DNA from: an uncultured Eubacteriales bacterium
Lineage (GTDB): Bacteria > Bacillota > Clostridia > Oscillospirales > Oscillospiraceae
NCBI GenBank assembly: GCA_959602365.1
Contig: CAUGSS010000001.1
Span: 62,001 to 126,000, forward strand
Reading direction: 5' to 3'
Length of the DNA stretch: 64,000 nucleotides
Position 1 is the first letter of the stretch. Each line of letters starts with the position of its first letter. Positions 41,744 through 49,895 of this stretch are shown here, in pieces. Made by a program: the position numbers and the translations under genes. Below the pieces are notes generated by a model, which made no database searches, had not been told where the DNA came from, and saw nothing but the letters and a program-made list of their open reading frames with translations.

Positions 41744-42403
41744 GTGGTGACCTATGACTCCATCCGGAAAAATGAGGCGGTCAATACCTATATCCGCAAA
41801 GCGGATGAGGCGCTGATCTGCCTGGGCTTTACAGAGCACTCCTTTGCCCATGTGGGCATGGTGGCCTCCAGCTGCCGTTATATCCTTGAGACGATGGATT
41901 TCCCGCCCCGCACCATTGAGCTGGCCCAGATCGCCGCATATCTCCACGACATCGGCAATCTGGTCAATCGGGTGGACCACTCCCAGAGCGGGGCGGTGAT
42001 GGCCTTCCGCATTCTGGACAAGCTGGGCATGGATCCGGAGGAGATTGCGGAAATTGTGGCCGCCATCGGCAACCACGATGAGGGCACCGGCACTCCGGTG
42101 TCACCCATGGCCGCCGCCCTGATCCTGGCGGACAAGTCAGATGTGCGCCGCAGCCGGGTGCGCAACACCGACGAGTCCACCTTTGACATCCATGACCGGG
42201 TGAACTACTCCGTCCAGGAGTCCAACCTGACCATCGACCCCACCCGCACCCAGATCCAGCTCGGGCTGCGCATTGACACCCGGTACGGCTCTGTGATGGA
42301 CTACTTTGAGATCTTTTTGAACCGCATGATCCTATGCCGCAAGGCGGCGCAGAAGCTGGGGCTGAACTTTAAACTGGTGATCAATGAGCAGCAGGTGCTC
42401 TGA
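41744..42403 (+). CDS. HD-domain phosphohydrolase in the phosphate cluster
   Basis: 219 residues from a GTG at 41744 behind GGGGGGACGG, 26 bp after phoR. The HD motif is AAYLHDIGNLVN (near 67-75), with an upstream His (EHSFAHVGMV) and downstream GNHDEGTG and LILADKSDVRRSR. This set of ligands is that of a metal-dependent phosphohydrolase of the YpdB/RelA-HD type, without a synthetase or GGDEF domain. Its position between phoR and pstS suggests a link to phosphate or nucleotide signalling. Substrate unknown. Confidence 0.85.
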   Translation: MVTYDSIRKNEAVNTYIRKADEALICLGFTEHSFAHVGMVASSCRYILETMDFPPRTIELAQIAAYLHDIGNLVNRVDHSQSGAVMAFRILDKLGMDPEEIAEIVAAIGNHDEGTGTPVSPMAAALILADKSDVRRSRVRNTDESTFDIHDRVNYSVQESNLTIDPTRTQIQLGLRIDTRYGSVMDYFEIFLNRMILCRKAAQKLGLNFKLVINEQQVL

Positions 42404-42485
42404 GGGGCCGGAAAGTGGGAACTGCTGGGAAAATATACATGCCTGCTGCGTAAAATCTCTGCCTCTTTGTGCCCTTTGACGGTTT

Positions 42486-42528
42486 GCCGCGTCCGAAGTG
42501 TGAAAAACACGACGGACGCGGCTTTTTT
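42486..42528 (+). terminator. Terminator of phoB-phoR-HD
   Basis: GCCGCGTCCG pairs with CGGACGCGGC around a loop that itself pairs GTGT/ACAC, followed by T6. Confidence 0.92.
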
Positions 42529-42587
42529 GCACCTTTTTCAGGCGGCAGCTTAACAGAGAGAAAGTTTGTGTAAAAAAGTTTAATGGG

Positions 42588-42634
42588 GATTTAACATTAC
42601 TCTGGTTTCAGATTTAAACCGGCTGCGGTTAAAT
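42588..42634 (+). promoter_or_regulatory. Pho box and promoter of pstS
   Basis: GATTTAACA (42588-42596), 6 nt, TGGTTTCAGATTTAA (42603-42617), 11 nt, TTAAAT (42629-42634) as the -10. A further GTTTAAT lies at 42578. The core is identical to the box before the Na/Pi cotransporter gene. Confidence 0.8.
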
Positions 42635-42694
42635 AGTCAGCGTACTCGGTACGACATCATCAAAAAAGTGAAACGAAACGAGGTAAAAGAAAAC

Positions 42695-43597
42695 ATGAAA
42701 AAGGTATTCAGCCTGATGCTGGCCCTGGTTATGGTCTTTGCTCTGGCCGCCTGCGGCAGCAACAACAACGGCGGTACTGCCAGCAACGGCAGCGCCACCA
42801 GCACCCCTGCTTCTACCCCCGCCGAGGACGAAGGCGGCGACACCACCGGCTCCAACCTGTCCGGCAGCGTCTCCACCAACGGCTCCACCTCCATGGAGAG
42901 CGTGATCGGCATCCTGTCCGAGCAGTTCATGGCTGACAATCAGGGTGTGACCGTCACTTATGATGCCACCGGCTCCGGCACCGGCATCGAGTCCGTCTCC
43001 AACGGCAGCTGCGACATCGGCCTGGCCTCCCGCGCTCTGGAGCAGAGCGAAATCGACAGCGGCCTGGTCGCCACCGAGGTGGCTCTGGACGGCATTGCTA
43101 TCATCGTTAACGCTGACAGCCCTGTGGCCGACCTGACCGTCGAGCAGATCGCTTCCATCTTCACTGGTGAGATCACCAACTGGAGCGAGGTGGGCGGCGA
43201 CGACCTGGAGATCGCCTGCATCGGCCGTGAGGCCGGCTCCGGCACCCGGGACGGCTTCGAGTCCGTCACCGGCACTGAGGATCTGTGCGTGCTGTCCCAG
43301 GAGCTGACCTCCACCGGCGCCGTCATCTCCGCCGTGTCCAGCAGCCCCAACGCCATCGGCTATGCCTCCCTGTCCGCTGTTGAGGGCCAGGACGGCATCA
43401 GCGTTCTGACCGTGGGCGGCGTGGAGTGCTCCGAGGAGACCGTCCTGGACGGCACCTATGAGATCCAGCGTCCCTTCAACCTGGTCACCAAAGAGGGTGC
43501 CGAGCTGAGCGAGGCTGCCCAGGCCTTCTTCGACTTCGCCACCTCCGCGGATGCCGCTGATCTGATCCGCAGCGCCGGCGCGGTGCCTGTGGCCTGA
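42695..43597 (+). CDS. pstS: Phosphate-binding lipoprotein PstS
   Basis: 300 residues from the ATG at 42695 (MKKVFSLMLALVMVFALAACGS). The signal peptide ends in the lipobox LAAC; a Ser/Thr/Gly-rich linker of about 35 residues follows. The phosphate-binding fold shows NGSTSMESVIGILSEQF, DATGSGTGIESVSNGSCDIGLASR, and GREAGSGTRDGFESV, with the Ser/Thr/Arg that hold phosphate. A hairpin separates it from pstC and probably makes PstS more abundant than the membrane subunits. Confidence 0.95.
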   Translation: MKKVFSLMLALVMVFALAACGSNNNGGTASNGSATSTPASTPAEDEGGDTTGSNLSGSVSTNGSTSMESVIGILSEQFMADNQGVTVTYDATGSGTGIESVSNGSCDIGLASRALEQSEIDSGLVATEVALDGIAIIVNADSPVADLTVEQIASIFTGEITNWSEVGGDDLEIACIGREAGSGTRDGFESVTGTEDLCVLSQELTSTGAVISAVSSSPNAIGYASLSAVEGQDGISVLTVGGVECSEETVLDGTYEIQRPFNLVTKEGAELSEAAQAFFDFATSADAADLIRSAGAVPVA

Positions 43598-43623
43598 TAG
43601 ACAACCCTAAACCGAGTCCAGGA

Positions 43624-43655
43624 GGCCCCCGCCTAGTGCAGGCAGGGGCCTCTTC
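43624..43655 (+). terminator. Partial attenuator between pstS and pstC
   Basis: AGGCCCC-C-GCCT pairs with AGGC-A-GGGGCCT around AGTGC. There is no T run, so it may stabilise the pstS mRNA end or pause polymerase more than terminate. Confidence 0.6.
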
Positions 43656-43676
43656 CAAAGCTAAGGAGCATACAAA

Positions 43677-44543
43677 ATGAAGTCAAAGATCAACCCCCTG
43701 GAACGAGGAATACACATCTTCTTCCTGATCTGCGGAATCCTCTCGGTGGGCTTTGTGCTGTTCATCAGTATCTACCTGATTATCTCTGGCCTGCCCGCCA
43801 TCGTGAAGATTGGCCCCATCAATTTCCTGTTTGGTCAGAAGTGGGCGGCGGGTACGGAGGATTTTGGCATTCTGCCCTTTATCCTCACCAGTATCTATGG
43901 CACAGCCGGCGCCGTGGTTATCGGTGTCCCTCTGGGGATTCTGACTGCCATCTTCCTGGCAAAGGTGGCGCCGCCCAAGGTCTCCCGGGTGATTCACACC
44001 GCCGTGGAGCTGTTGGCCGGTATTCCCTCTGTGGTCTACGGCCTGGTGGGTATGGTGGTGCTGGTGCCTGCCATTCAGCGGGCCTTCCATCTGTCCTCCG
44101 GGGCATGTCTGCTGGCGGCTATCCTGGTGCTGGCCGTCATGATTCTGCCCTACATTGTCAACGTCTCTGAGACCGCCCTGCGGGCTGTTCCCAGAGAGTA
44201 TGAGGAGGCCTCTCTGGCCCTGGGTGCCACCAAGACCGAGACCTATTTCCGGGTTTCCCTCCATGCCGCCCGGAGCGGCGTGGCCACCGCCGTGGTTCAG
44301 GGCATCGGGCGTGCCATCGGCGAGGCCATGGCCATTATCATGGTCTCCGGCAATGTGGCCAATATGCCCGGCCTGTTCAAGTCGGTCCGCTTCCTGACCA
44401 CTGCCATCGCCTCCGAGATGTCTTATGCCGCCTACGGCAGCCTGCAGCGTCAGGCGCTGTTCTCCATCGGCCTTGTTCTATTCCTGTTTATCATGCTGAT
44501 CAACGCCTTCTTAAACCTCGTCATCAAAAAGGAGCGTGCATAA
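43677..44543 (+). CDS. pstC: Phosphate ABC transporter permease PstC
   Basis: 288 residues with six hydrophobic helices. The ABC-permease EAA loop reads REYEEASLALGATKTETYFRVSL. It starts behind AAGGAGC, and the stop is 3 bp before pstA. It forms the membrane channel with PstA. Confidence 0.95.
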   Translation: MKSKINPLERGIHIFFLICGILSVGFVLFISIYLIISGLPAIVKIGPINFLFGQKWAAGTEDFGILPFILTSIYGTAGAVVIGVPLGILTAIFLAKVAPPKVSRVIHTAVELLAGIPSVVYGLVGMVVLVPAIQRAFHLSSGACLLAAILVLAVMILPYIVNVSETALRAVPREYEEASLALGATKTETYFRVSLHAARSGVATAVVQGIGRAIGEAMAIIMVSGNVANMPGLFKSVRFLTTAIASEMSYAAYGSLQRQALFSIGLVLFLFIMLINAFLNLVIKKERA

Positions 44544-44546
44544 CCA

Positions 44547-45404
44547 ATGAAACAAGGACGTTCCCTTGCCCGGCGCATCAAGGATTGGCTGCTCCAGGGG
44601 GTTATGTACCTCTGTGCAGGCATTACCTGCGCCCTGCTGATCTTCTTGATTGGCTATATCTTCTTTCGGGGCATTCCCCATCTGAGCTGGCAGCTGCTCA
44701 GTACCCAGACCAGCTATATCAAGGATACCATTGGTATTCTGCCCAATATTCTGAATACCATCTATATCATTATTGTCTCCATGGTCATCGTGGTTCCCCT
44801 GGGTGTGTGCGCCGCCATCTACCTGACGGAGTACGCCACCAACAAGAAGATTGTCCGGCTCATCAGTTTCGCCACCGAGACGCTGACCGGTATCCCTTCG
44901 ATCATCTTTGGCCTGGTGGGTATGCTGTTCTTTGTTCAGATCCTGGGCATTAAGCAGGGTATCCTGGCCGGCGGTCTGACCCTGGTGGTGATGGTGCTGC
45001 CCACCATCATCAGCAATACCACCGAGAGCTTGAAGACGGTGCCCGCCTCTTATCGGGAGGGATCCCTGGCCCTGGGCAGCGGCAAATGGCACATGGTGCG
45101 CACTGTGGTGCTGCCAAACTCCATCGACGGTATTGTCACCGGCTGCATTCTGGCCATCGGCCGCATTGTGGGTGAGTCCGCCGCGCTGTTGTTCACCGCC
45201 GGCTTCGGGCTGGTGCTCAATGACTTCTTCACCGCACTGAATTCCTCTTCCGCAACCCTGACGGTGGCGCTGTACGTCTTTGCCAGTGAGCGCGGTGAGA
45301 TCGACGTGGCCTTCGCCATCGCCACCATCCTGATGATCCTCACCTTTATCCTCAACTTTGCGGCCAACTTCGCCGCCAAGAAACTGAAACGAAAGGGTTC
45401 TTAA
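44547..45404 (+). CDS. pstA: Phosphate ABC transporter permease PstA
   Basis: 285 residues with six helices and the EAA loop PASYREGSLALGSGKWHMVRTVVLP. It pairs with PstC. Two base pairs separate its stop from pstB. Confidence 0.95.
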   Translation: MKQGRSLARRIKDWLLQGVMYLCAGITCALLIFLIGYIFFRGIPHLSWQLLSTQTSYIKDTIGILPNILNTIYIIIVSMVIVVPLGVCAAIYLTEYATNKKIVRLISFATETLTGIPSIIFGLVGMLFFVQILGIKQGILAGGLTLVVMVLPTIISNTTESLKTVPASYREGSLALGSGKWHMVRTVVLPNSIDGIVTGCILAIGRIVGESAALLFTAGFGLVLNDFFTALNSSSATLTVALYVFASERGEIDVAFAIATILMILTFILNFAANFAAKKLKRKGS

Positions 45405-45406
45405 CT

Positions 45407-46162
45407 ATGCCTGGAATTATAGAGACAAAAGATCTGGACCTCTGGTATGGAGACCATCAGGCCCTGAAATCCATCAATGTGGAGATCCCGGACCATCAGG
45501 TCACCGCACTGATCGGCCCCTCTGGCTGCGGTAAATCCACCTTCCTGAAGACCCTGAACCGGATGAACGATCTGGTGGAGGGCATCCGCATCGAGGGCCT
45601 GGTCAGCTACAACGGCACCGATATTTACGGCGCCTCCACCGACGTGACCTGGCTGCGCAAGCAGATCGGCATGGTGTTTCAGAAGGCCAATCCTTTCCCT
45701 ATGAGCATCTACGACAACGTGGCCTATGGTCCCCGCACCCACGGCATTCGGGCCAAGAGCGAGCTGGACGGCATTGTGGAAAAGGCACTGCGTGACGCCG
45801 CCATCTGGGACGAGGTCAAGGACCGGCTGAAGACCAGTGCCCTGGGCATGTCCGGCGGCCAGCAGCAGCGCCTGTGCATTGCCCGGGCCCTGGCAGTCCA
45901 GCCTGACATCCTGCTGCTGGACGAGTCCACCAGCGCCCTGGACCCCATCTCCACGTCCAAAATTGAGGACTTGATCGGGGAGCTGAAAAAGGAGTATACT
46001 GTGATTATGGTCACGCATAATATGCAGCAGGCAGTGCGTATTTCCGATATGACCGCCTTCTTCCTGCTGGGCGAGCTCATCGAGTTCGGCGAGACCGAGC
46101 AGATTTTCAGCATGCCCAAGAACAAGAAGACGGAAGACTACATTTCGGGGAGGTTCGGTTAA
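45407..46162 (+). CDS. pstB: Phosphate ABC transporter ATPase PstB
   Basis: 251 residues, normal length. Walker A GPSGCGKST (near 38), the PstB-typical LKTLNRMNDL, Q-loop VFQKANPFPMS, signature MSGGQQQRL and Walker B ILLLDESTSALDPIST are all present. It powers phosphate import and with PhoU links transport to PhoR signalling. Confidence 0.96.
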   Translation: MPGIIETKDLDLWYGDHQALKSINVEIPDHQVTALIGPSGCGKSTFLKTLNRMNDLVEGIRIEGLVSYNGTDIYGASTDVTWLRKQIGMVFQKANPFPMSIYDNVAYGPRTHGIRAKSELDGIVEKALRDAAIWDEVKDRLKTSALGMSGGQQQRLCIARALAVQPDILLLDESTSALDPISTSKIEDLIGELKKEYTVIMVTHNMQQAVRISDMTAFFLLGELIEFGETEQIFSMPKNKKTEDYISGRFG

Positions 46163-46165
46163 TTC

Positions 46166-46825
46166 ATGAGAAATGCATACAACGAGCAGCTCCAGACCCT
46201 GCACCGGGAGCTGACCGAGATGGGCGCCATGTGCGAGACCGCCGTCAGCCTGGCGGTCCAGGCCGTCACCCTGGGCGATACCGCCTTGGCGGCGCAGGTT
46301 TATGAGGTGGACGGCCGGATTGATAAGGCCGAGCGGGATATCGAATCCCTCTGCCTCAAGCTGCTGCTCCAGCAGCAGCCTGTGGCTACCGACCTGCGGG
46401 TCATCTCCTCTGCCCTGAAGATGATTACCGACCTGGAGCGCATCGGCGACCAGGCATCTGATATCGCCGAGATGTCCCGGTTCACCGCCGGAGGGGATGA
46501 TAAGTGCGCCTCTGATCTGCGGGAGATGGCCAAAGAGGCTGTCAAGATGGTCAATGAGAGCATCGACTCCTTTGTCAAGAAGGATCTGGTCATGGCCAGA
46601 AGCGTCATCGCCTATGACTCGGTGGTGGACCGCTGGTTTGAGCGGATCAAGACCGACCTGATCGCCTGCATCTCTGAGGACAACACCCGGGGTGAGTATT
46701 ACCTGGATCAGCTGATGGTGGCCAAGTACCTGGAGCGCATTGGAGACCATGCCACCAATATTGCCGAATGGGTGGAATACTCCATTCTGGGCAGGCGCTC
46801 CAAAGACGGCGTGATGTCGGAGTAA
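46166..46825 (+). CDS. phoU: Phosphate signalling protein PhoU
   Basis: 219 residues, all-helical, with two PhoU repeats: IDKAERDIESLCLKLLLQQQPVATDLRVISSALKMITDLERIGDQASDIAE and the second ending KYLERIGDHATNIAEW (given in part as family landmarks). The conserved E/DxxxD pairs bind metal clusters. It represses PhoR when phosphate is plentiful. It starts 3 bp after pstB. Confidence 0.95.
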   Translation: MRNAYNEQLQTLHRELTEMGAMCETAVSLAVQAVTLGDTALAAQVYEVDGRIDKAERDIESLCLKLLLQQQPVATDLRVISSALKMITDLERIGDQASDIAEMSRFTAGGDDKCASDLREMAKEAVKMVNESIDSFVKKDLVMARSVIAYDSVVDRWFERIKTDLIACISEDNTRGEYYLDQLMVAKYLERIGDHATNIAEWVEYSILGRRSKDGVMSE

Positions 46826-46862
46826 ACAAACCCTTCCGTTGCATAAAACCAAACTCATTCAG

Positions 46863-46903
46863 ACACTCCCGGCACTTTTGGGTGCCGGGAGTGTTCCTTT
46901 TTT
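46863..46903 (+). terminator. Terminator of the pst operon
   Basis: ACACTCCCGGCAC pairs with GTGCCGGGAGTGT around TTTTGG, followed by TCC and T6. Confidence 0.94.
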
Positions 46904-47031
46904 CGGGGAACGGTCCAGGTTGGGCGGAGGTTTCGGGCGCAGGCTTTGACCGGGCCGGATTGTCATTGGGTTAGCTTCGACAAATTTCACAAAGAACTAA
47001 GATTCTTCACGCATTCTTTACATTTAATACA

Positions 47032-47078
47032 GATTTAACAAAAACATGGTTTCAGATTTAATATATCCTCCTTATGCT
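47032..47078 (+). promoter_or_regulatory. Pho box and promoter of the Na/Pi cotransporter gene
   Basis: GATTTAACA (47032-47040), 6 nt, TGGTTTCAGATTTAA (47047-47061), 11 nt, TATGCT (47073-47078) as the -10. Box and -10 distance equal those of pstS. Confidence 0.8.
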
Positions 47079-47181
47079 GACCATGGAGATAACAAAAGAG
47101 AAAAAAGGGAAGAATTCAGAAAAGAAGAGATTAAATCCAGCCCCATTGCTTCCCGATCACATGAGGAGAAGAGGACGAGAT

Positions 47182-48930
47182 ATGGATATATTTGATGTAC
47201 TTTCGTTAATTGGCGGACTGTGTCTGTTTTTGTTTGGTATGAATGTCATGGGCGCCTCGCTGGAAAAGCGGGCAGGCAGCGGCCTGAAGGCGCTGCTGGG
47301 CAAGCTGACCACAGGCAAAATGGCGGGCTTTTTGACTGGACTGGGGGTTACCGGTGTGATCCAGTCCTCCTCCGCCACCACGGTCATGGTAGTAGGCTTT
47401 GTCAACTCGGGGCTGATGACCCTGAAACAGGCCATCAACGTGATTATGGGTGCCAATGTGGGCACCACGGTGACGGCCTGGCTTTTGAGCCTGACCGGCA
47501 TTCAGGGTGACAACTTGGTTGTTCAGATGCTGAAACCTTCCTCCTTTACGCCGATTCTGGCATTGATTGGCATTGTTTTCTATATGGGGAGCAAGTCCAG
47601 CAAGCTGAAGGACACCGGCATGATCCTGCTGGGGTTTGCCACCCTGATGTTCGGTATGGACGCAATGTCCGCGGCGGTGTCCGGACTGCAGGACGTGCCC
47701 GAGTTCCGGAATATCCTGGTGATGTTCTCCAATCCCATCCTGGGGGTGTTGGCCGGCGCCATTCTGACCGGCATCATTCAGTCCTCCTCCGCCTCGGTGG
47801 GTATTCTGCAGGCCCTTTCCTCCACCGGCCAGGTCACCTTCGGCACTGCGATCCCCATCATCATGGGCCAGAACATCGGCACCTGCGTGACCGCGCTGCT
47901 GTCCTCTGTGGGCACCAATAAAAACGCCCGCCGGGCTGCCATCGTCCACCTGTGCTTCAATGTGATCGGCACCACGGTCTGGCTGAGTGTGTTTTGCATT
48001 CTCAACGGTATTTTCCACTTTGGATTTGTCTCCCAGCCCACGGATCAGCTGGGGATTGCGGTGGTCCACACCATCTTCAATGTGCTGTGCACCTGCCTGA
48101 TGTTGCCCGCCAGCGGCCTGCTGGAGAAGCTGGCCTGCAAGATTATTCCCGACACCAAGACCGAGGAGAGCAAGACTGAGCTGGACGAGCGGCTGATGGC
48201 CACACCCTCCATCGCCCTGGAGCGCTGCCGGGTGGTCACCGGCGAGATGGCTGCGGATGCCGCCAACGCCCTCAAGACCTCTCTGCGGATGGTGAGTTCC
48301 TATGATCCGGAGCAGGCAGTCCGGGTGCGGGAGCAGGAGGAGGAGACCGACCACTACGAGGACAGCCTGGGTACCTATCTGGTCAAGCTGAGCACCTGCT
48401 CCCTGAGTGATGAGGACAGCAACGAGGCGGCCAAGCTGCTTCATGTGATCGGGGATTTTGAACGGATTTCCGACCATGCGGTGAACATTCTGGAGTCCGC
48501 CGAGGAGATCCAGGAGAAGCATATTCAGTTTTCTCCCGAGGCGGAACAGGAGCTGCAGGTGATCAGCAGCGCTGTGGAAGAGTGCCTGGAGCTGGCCCTG
48601 AAGAGCTTTATGGAGAATGACCTGCAGACCGCCAGCAAGGTGGAACCCCTGGAAGAGGTCATCGACACCCTGCGGGGCCAGCTGCGCTCCCGGCATGTGC
48701 TTCGGCTGCAGAAGGGGGAGTGCACCATTGAGGACGGTTTTGTCTGGTCGGATCTGCTGACCAGCCTGGAACGGGTCAGCGACCACTGCTCCAATATTGC
48801 CGGCTGCGTCATTGAGATGGCCCACTCCAGCCTGGATCTCCACGAGTATCTGGGAGGGATCCGGACAGAGGACCCCCAGTATATTGAGGATTACAACGGG
48901 TACGCAAAGAAATATGCCTTGGTAAAGTAA
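47182..48930 (+). CDS. Na+/phosphate cotransporter with a C-terminal PhoU-like domain
   Basis: 582 residues from the ATG at 47182 (MDIFDVLSLIGGLCLFLFGMNVMG). An upstream in-frame ATG coincides with the promoter -10 and cannot be used. Two inverted membrane repeats carry the family QSSS motifs: GVIQSSSATTVMVVGF and GIIQSSSASVGIL. GANVGTTVTAW and GQNIGTCVTALL follow them. The C-terminal 200 residues are PhoU-like helices (RISDHAVNILESAEEI, LERVSDHCSNIAG). It imports phosphate with sodium and is under the same Pho box as pst. Confidence 0.93.
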   Translation: MDIFDVLSLIGGLCLFLFGMNVMGASLEKRAGSGLKALLGKLTTGKMAGFLTGLGVTGVIQSSSATTVMVVGFVNSGLMTLKQAINVIMGANVGTTVTAWLLSLTGIQGDNLVVQMLKPSSFTPILALIGIVFYMGSKSSKLKDTGMILLGFATLMFGMDAMSAAVSGLQDVPEFRNILVMFSNPILGVLAGAILTGIIQSSSASVGILQALSSTGQVTFGTAIPIIMGQNIGTCVTALLSSVGTNKNARRAAIVHLCFNVIGTTVWLSVFCILNGIFHFGFVSQPTDQLGIAVVHTIFNVLCTCLMLPASGLLEKLACKIIPDTKTEESKTELDERLMATPSIALERCRVVTGEMAADAANALKTSLRMVSSYDPEQAVRVREQEEETDHYEDSLGTYLVKLSTCSLSDEDSNEAAKLLHVIGDFERISDHAVNILESAEEIQEKHIQFSPEAEQELQVISSAVEECLELALKSFMENDLQTASKVEPLEEVIDTLRGQLRSRHVLRLQKGECTIEDGFVWSDLLTSLERVSDHCSNIAGCVIEMAHSSLDLHEYLGGIRTEDPQYIEDYNGYAKKYALVK

Positions 48931-48963
48931 AGCCTAAAGTAAATTTTTTGCGCAAGCTTGCCC

Positions 48964-49000
48964 TGCGGGCGGACCGGAACGGCCCGCCCGCAACATTTTT
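48964..49000 (+). terminator. Terminator of the Na/Pi cotransporter gene
   Basis: TGCGGGCGG pairs with CCGCCCGCA, followed by ACATTTTT. Confidence 0.85.
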
Positions 49001-49021
49001 CGGAAAAGTGAAAAAAGAGAA

Positions 49022-49049
49022 TTGACGTGGGCAAAATAAGGTGTATTCT
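49022..49049 (+). promoter_or_regulatory. Promoter of the superoxide reductase-rubredoxin operon
   Basis: TTGACG (49022-49027), 16 bp, TATTCT (49044-49049), about 50 bp before the ATG. Confidence 0.6.
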
Positions 49050-49097
49050 ATAAGATGGTTGGAATGCCATGAAGATAAAGGAAAGGAGCAATCGAAT

Positions 49098-49472
49098 ATG
49101 AAATTCTATATCTGCGACCACTGCGGCAATATTGTGGCCTATGTCAAGAACAAGGGCGTGCCCGTGATGTGCTGCGGCCAGAAGATGCGGGAGCTGGTGC
49201 CCAATACCACCGATGCGGCGGTGGAGAAGCATGTGCCGGTCATTCAGGTGGAGGGCAATCATGTCACCGTCACCGTCAGCACCGCGGAGCATCCCATGGT
49301 GGAGGAGCACTTCATTGAGTGGATCGCCCTGGAGACCAAGCAGGGCAATCAGCGCAAGCCCCTGGCCCCCGGCCAGAAGCCCCAGGCGGAGTTCATGATC
49401 TGCGAAGGCGATGAGGTCGTGGCCGCCTATGCCTACTGCAACCTGCACGGCCTGTGGAAAGGAACGGTGTGA
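49098..49472 (+). CDS. dfx: Desulfoferrodoxin (2Fe superoxide reductase)
   Basis: 124 residues from the ATG at 49098 behind AAAGGAGC. The N-terminal desulforedoxin domain has Cys6, Cys9, Cys25 and Cys26 for a rubredoxin-like iron. The catalytic domain has the five ligands of the active iron, His45, His65, His71, Cys114 and His117, with Glu43-Lys44 before the first His. It reduces superoxide to peroxide without making oxygen, suited to an anaerobe. Rubredoxin, its electron donor, is encoded 3 bp downstream. Confidence 0.95.
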   Translation: MKFYICDHCGNIVAYVKNKGVPVMCCGQKMRELVPNTTDAAVEKHVPVIQVEGNHVTVTVSTAEHPMVEEHFIEWIALETKQGNQRKPLAPGQKPQAEFMICEGDEVVAAYAYCNLHGLWKGTV

Positions 49473-49475
49473 ACC

Positions 49476-49631
49476 ATGAAGTATATCTGCAGCATCTGCG
49501 GCTACGAGTATGACGAGGCCCTGGGCGATCCCGACAACGGCATCGCCCCCGGCACCAAGTGGGAGGATCTGCCCGACGACTTTGCCTGTCCCCTCTGCGG
49601 CGTGGGCAAGGACCAGTTTGAGCAGGCCTGA
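49476..49631 (+). CDS. Rubredoxin
   Basis: 51 residues from the ATG at 49476, directly after the superoxide reductase stop. The four iron-binding Cys are in MKYICSICGYEYDE (Cys5, Cys8) and DDFACPLCGVGKDQF (Cys38, Cys41), with the usual DPDNGIAPGTKWEDLP between. It donates electrons to desulfoferrodoxin. Confidence 0.96.
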   Translation: MKYICSICGYEYDEALGDPDNGIAPGTKWEDLPDDFACPLCGVGKDQFEQA

Positions 49632-49652
49632 CGCAAACAACAACATCTGACC

Positions 49653-49692
49653 GCAACAGCGCCCCGGGCCGTTGGCCCGGGGCACGTTGTTT
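49653..49692 (+). terminator. Terminator after rubredoxin
   Basis: CAAC-x-G-x-GCCCCGGGCC pairs with GGCCCGGGGC-x-CGTTG around GTT, followed by TTTG. Confidence 0.8.
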
Positions 49693-49838
49693 GAAAAGGG
49701 AGGCAAGAATCTGGCCGTATTCAGACGGCCGGGACCTTCGGTGAGACAACAACGGGGATCACAGAATTCCGTCCTCCGCAGAGGACGGAGCCAAATGAAA
49801 TCCCGTCATTTCCGGGGACATGTGCCGCGGAAATTCAA

Positions 49839-49868
49839 GGCCCCGGCCGTCCGAAGACGGCCGGGGCC
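49839..49868 (-). terminator. Terminator-like hairpin after the alcohol dehydrogenase gene
   Basis: A perfect 13-bp stem, GGCCCCGGCCGTC, around CGAA. The T run on the minus strand is poor. A second small hairpin (CCGTCCTC/GAGGACGG, near 49770-49789) lies in the same gap, which otherwise holds no gene. Confidence 0.7.
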
Positions 49869-49895
49869 CTGGGATGTATAGAGGGGAGAGGGGGA

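Noticed and set aside
47074..47181. Earlier ATG start for the Na/Pi cotransporter
   Set aside because: It coincides with the promoter -10, so it would not be transcribed; the membrane domain begins at the ATG at 47182.
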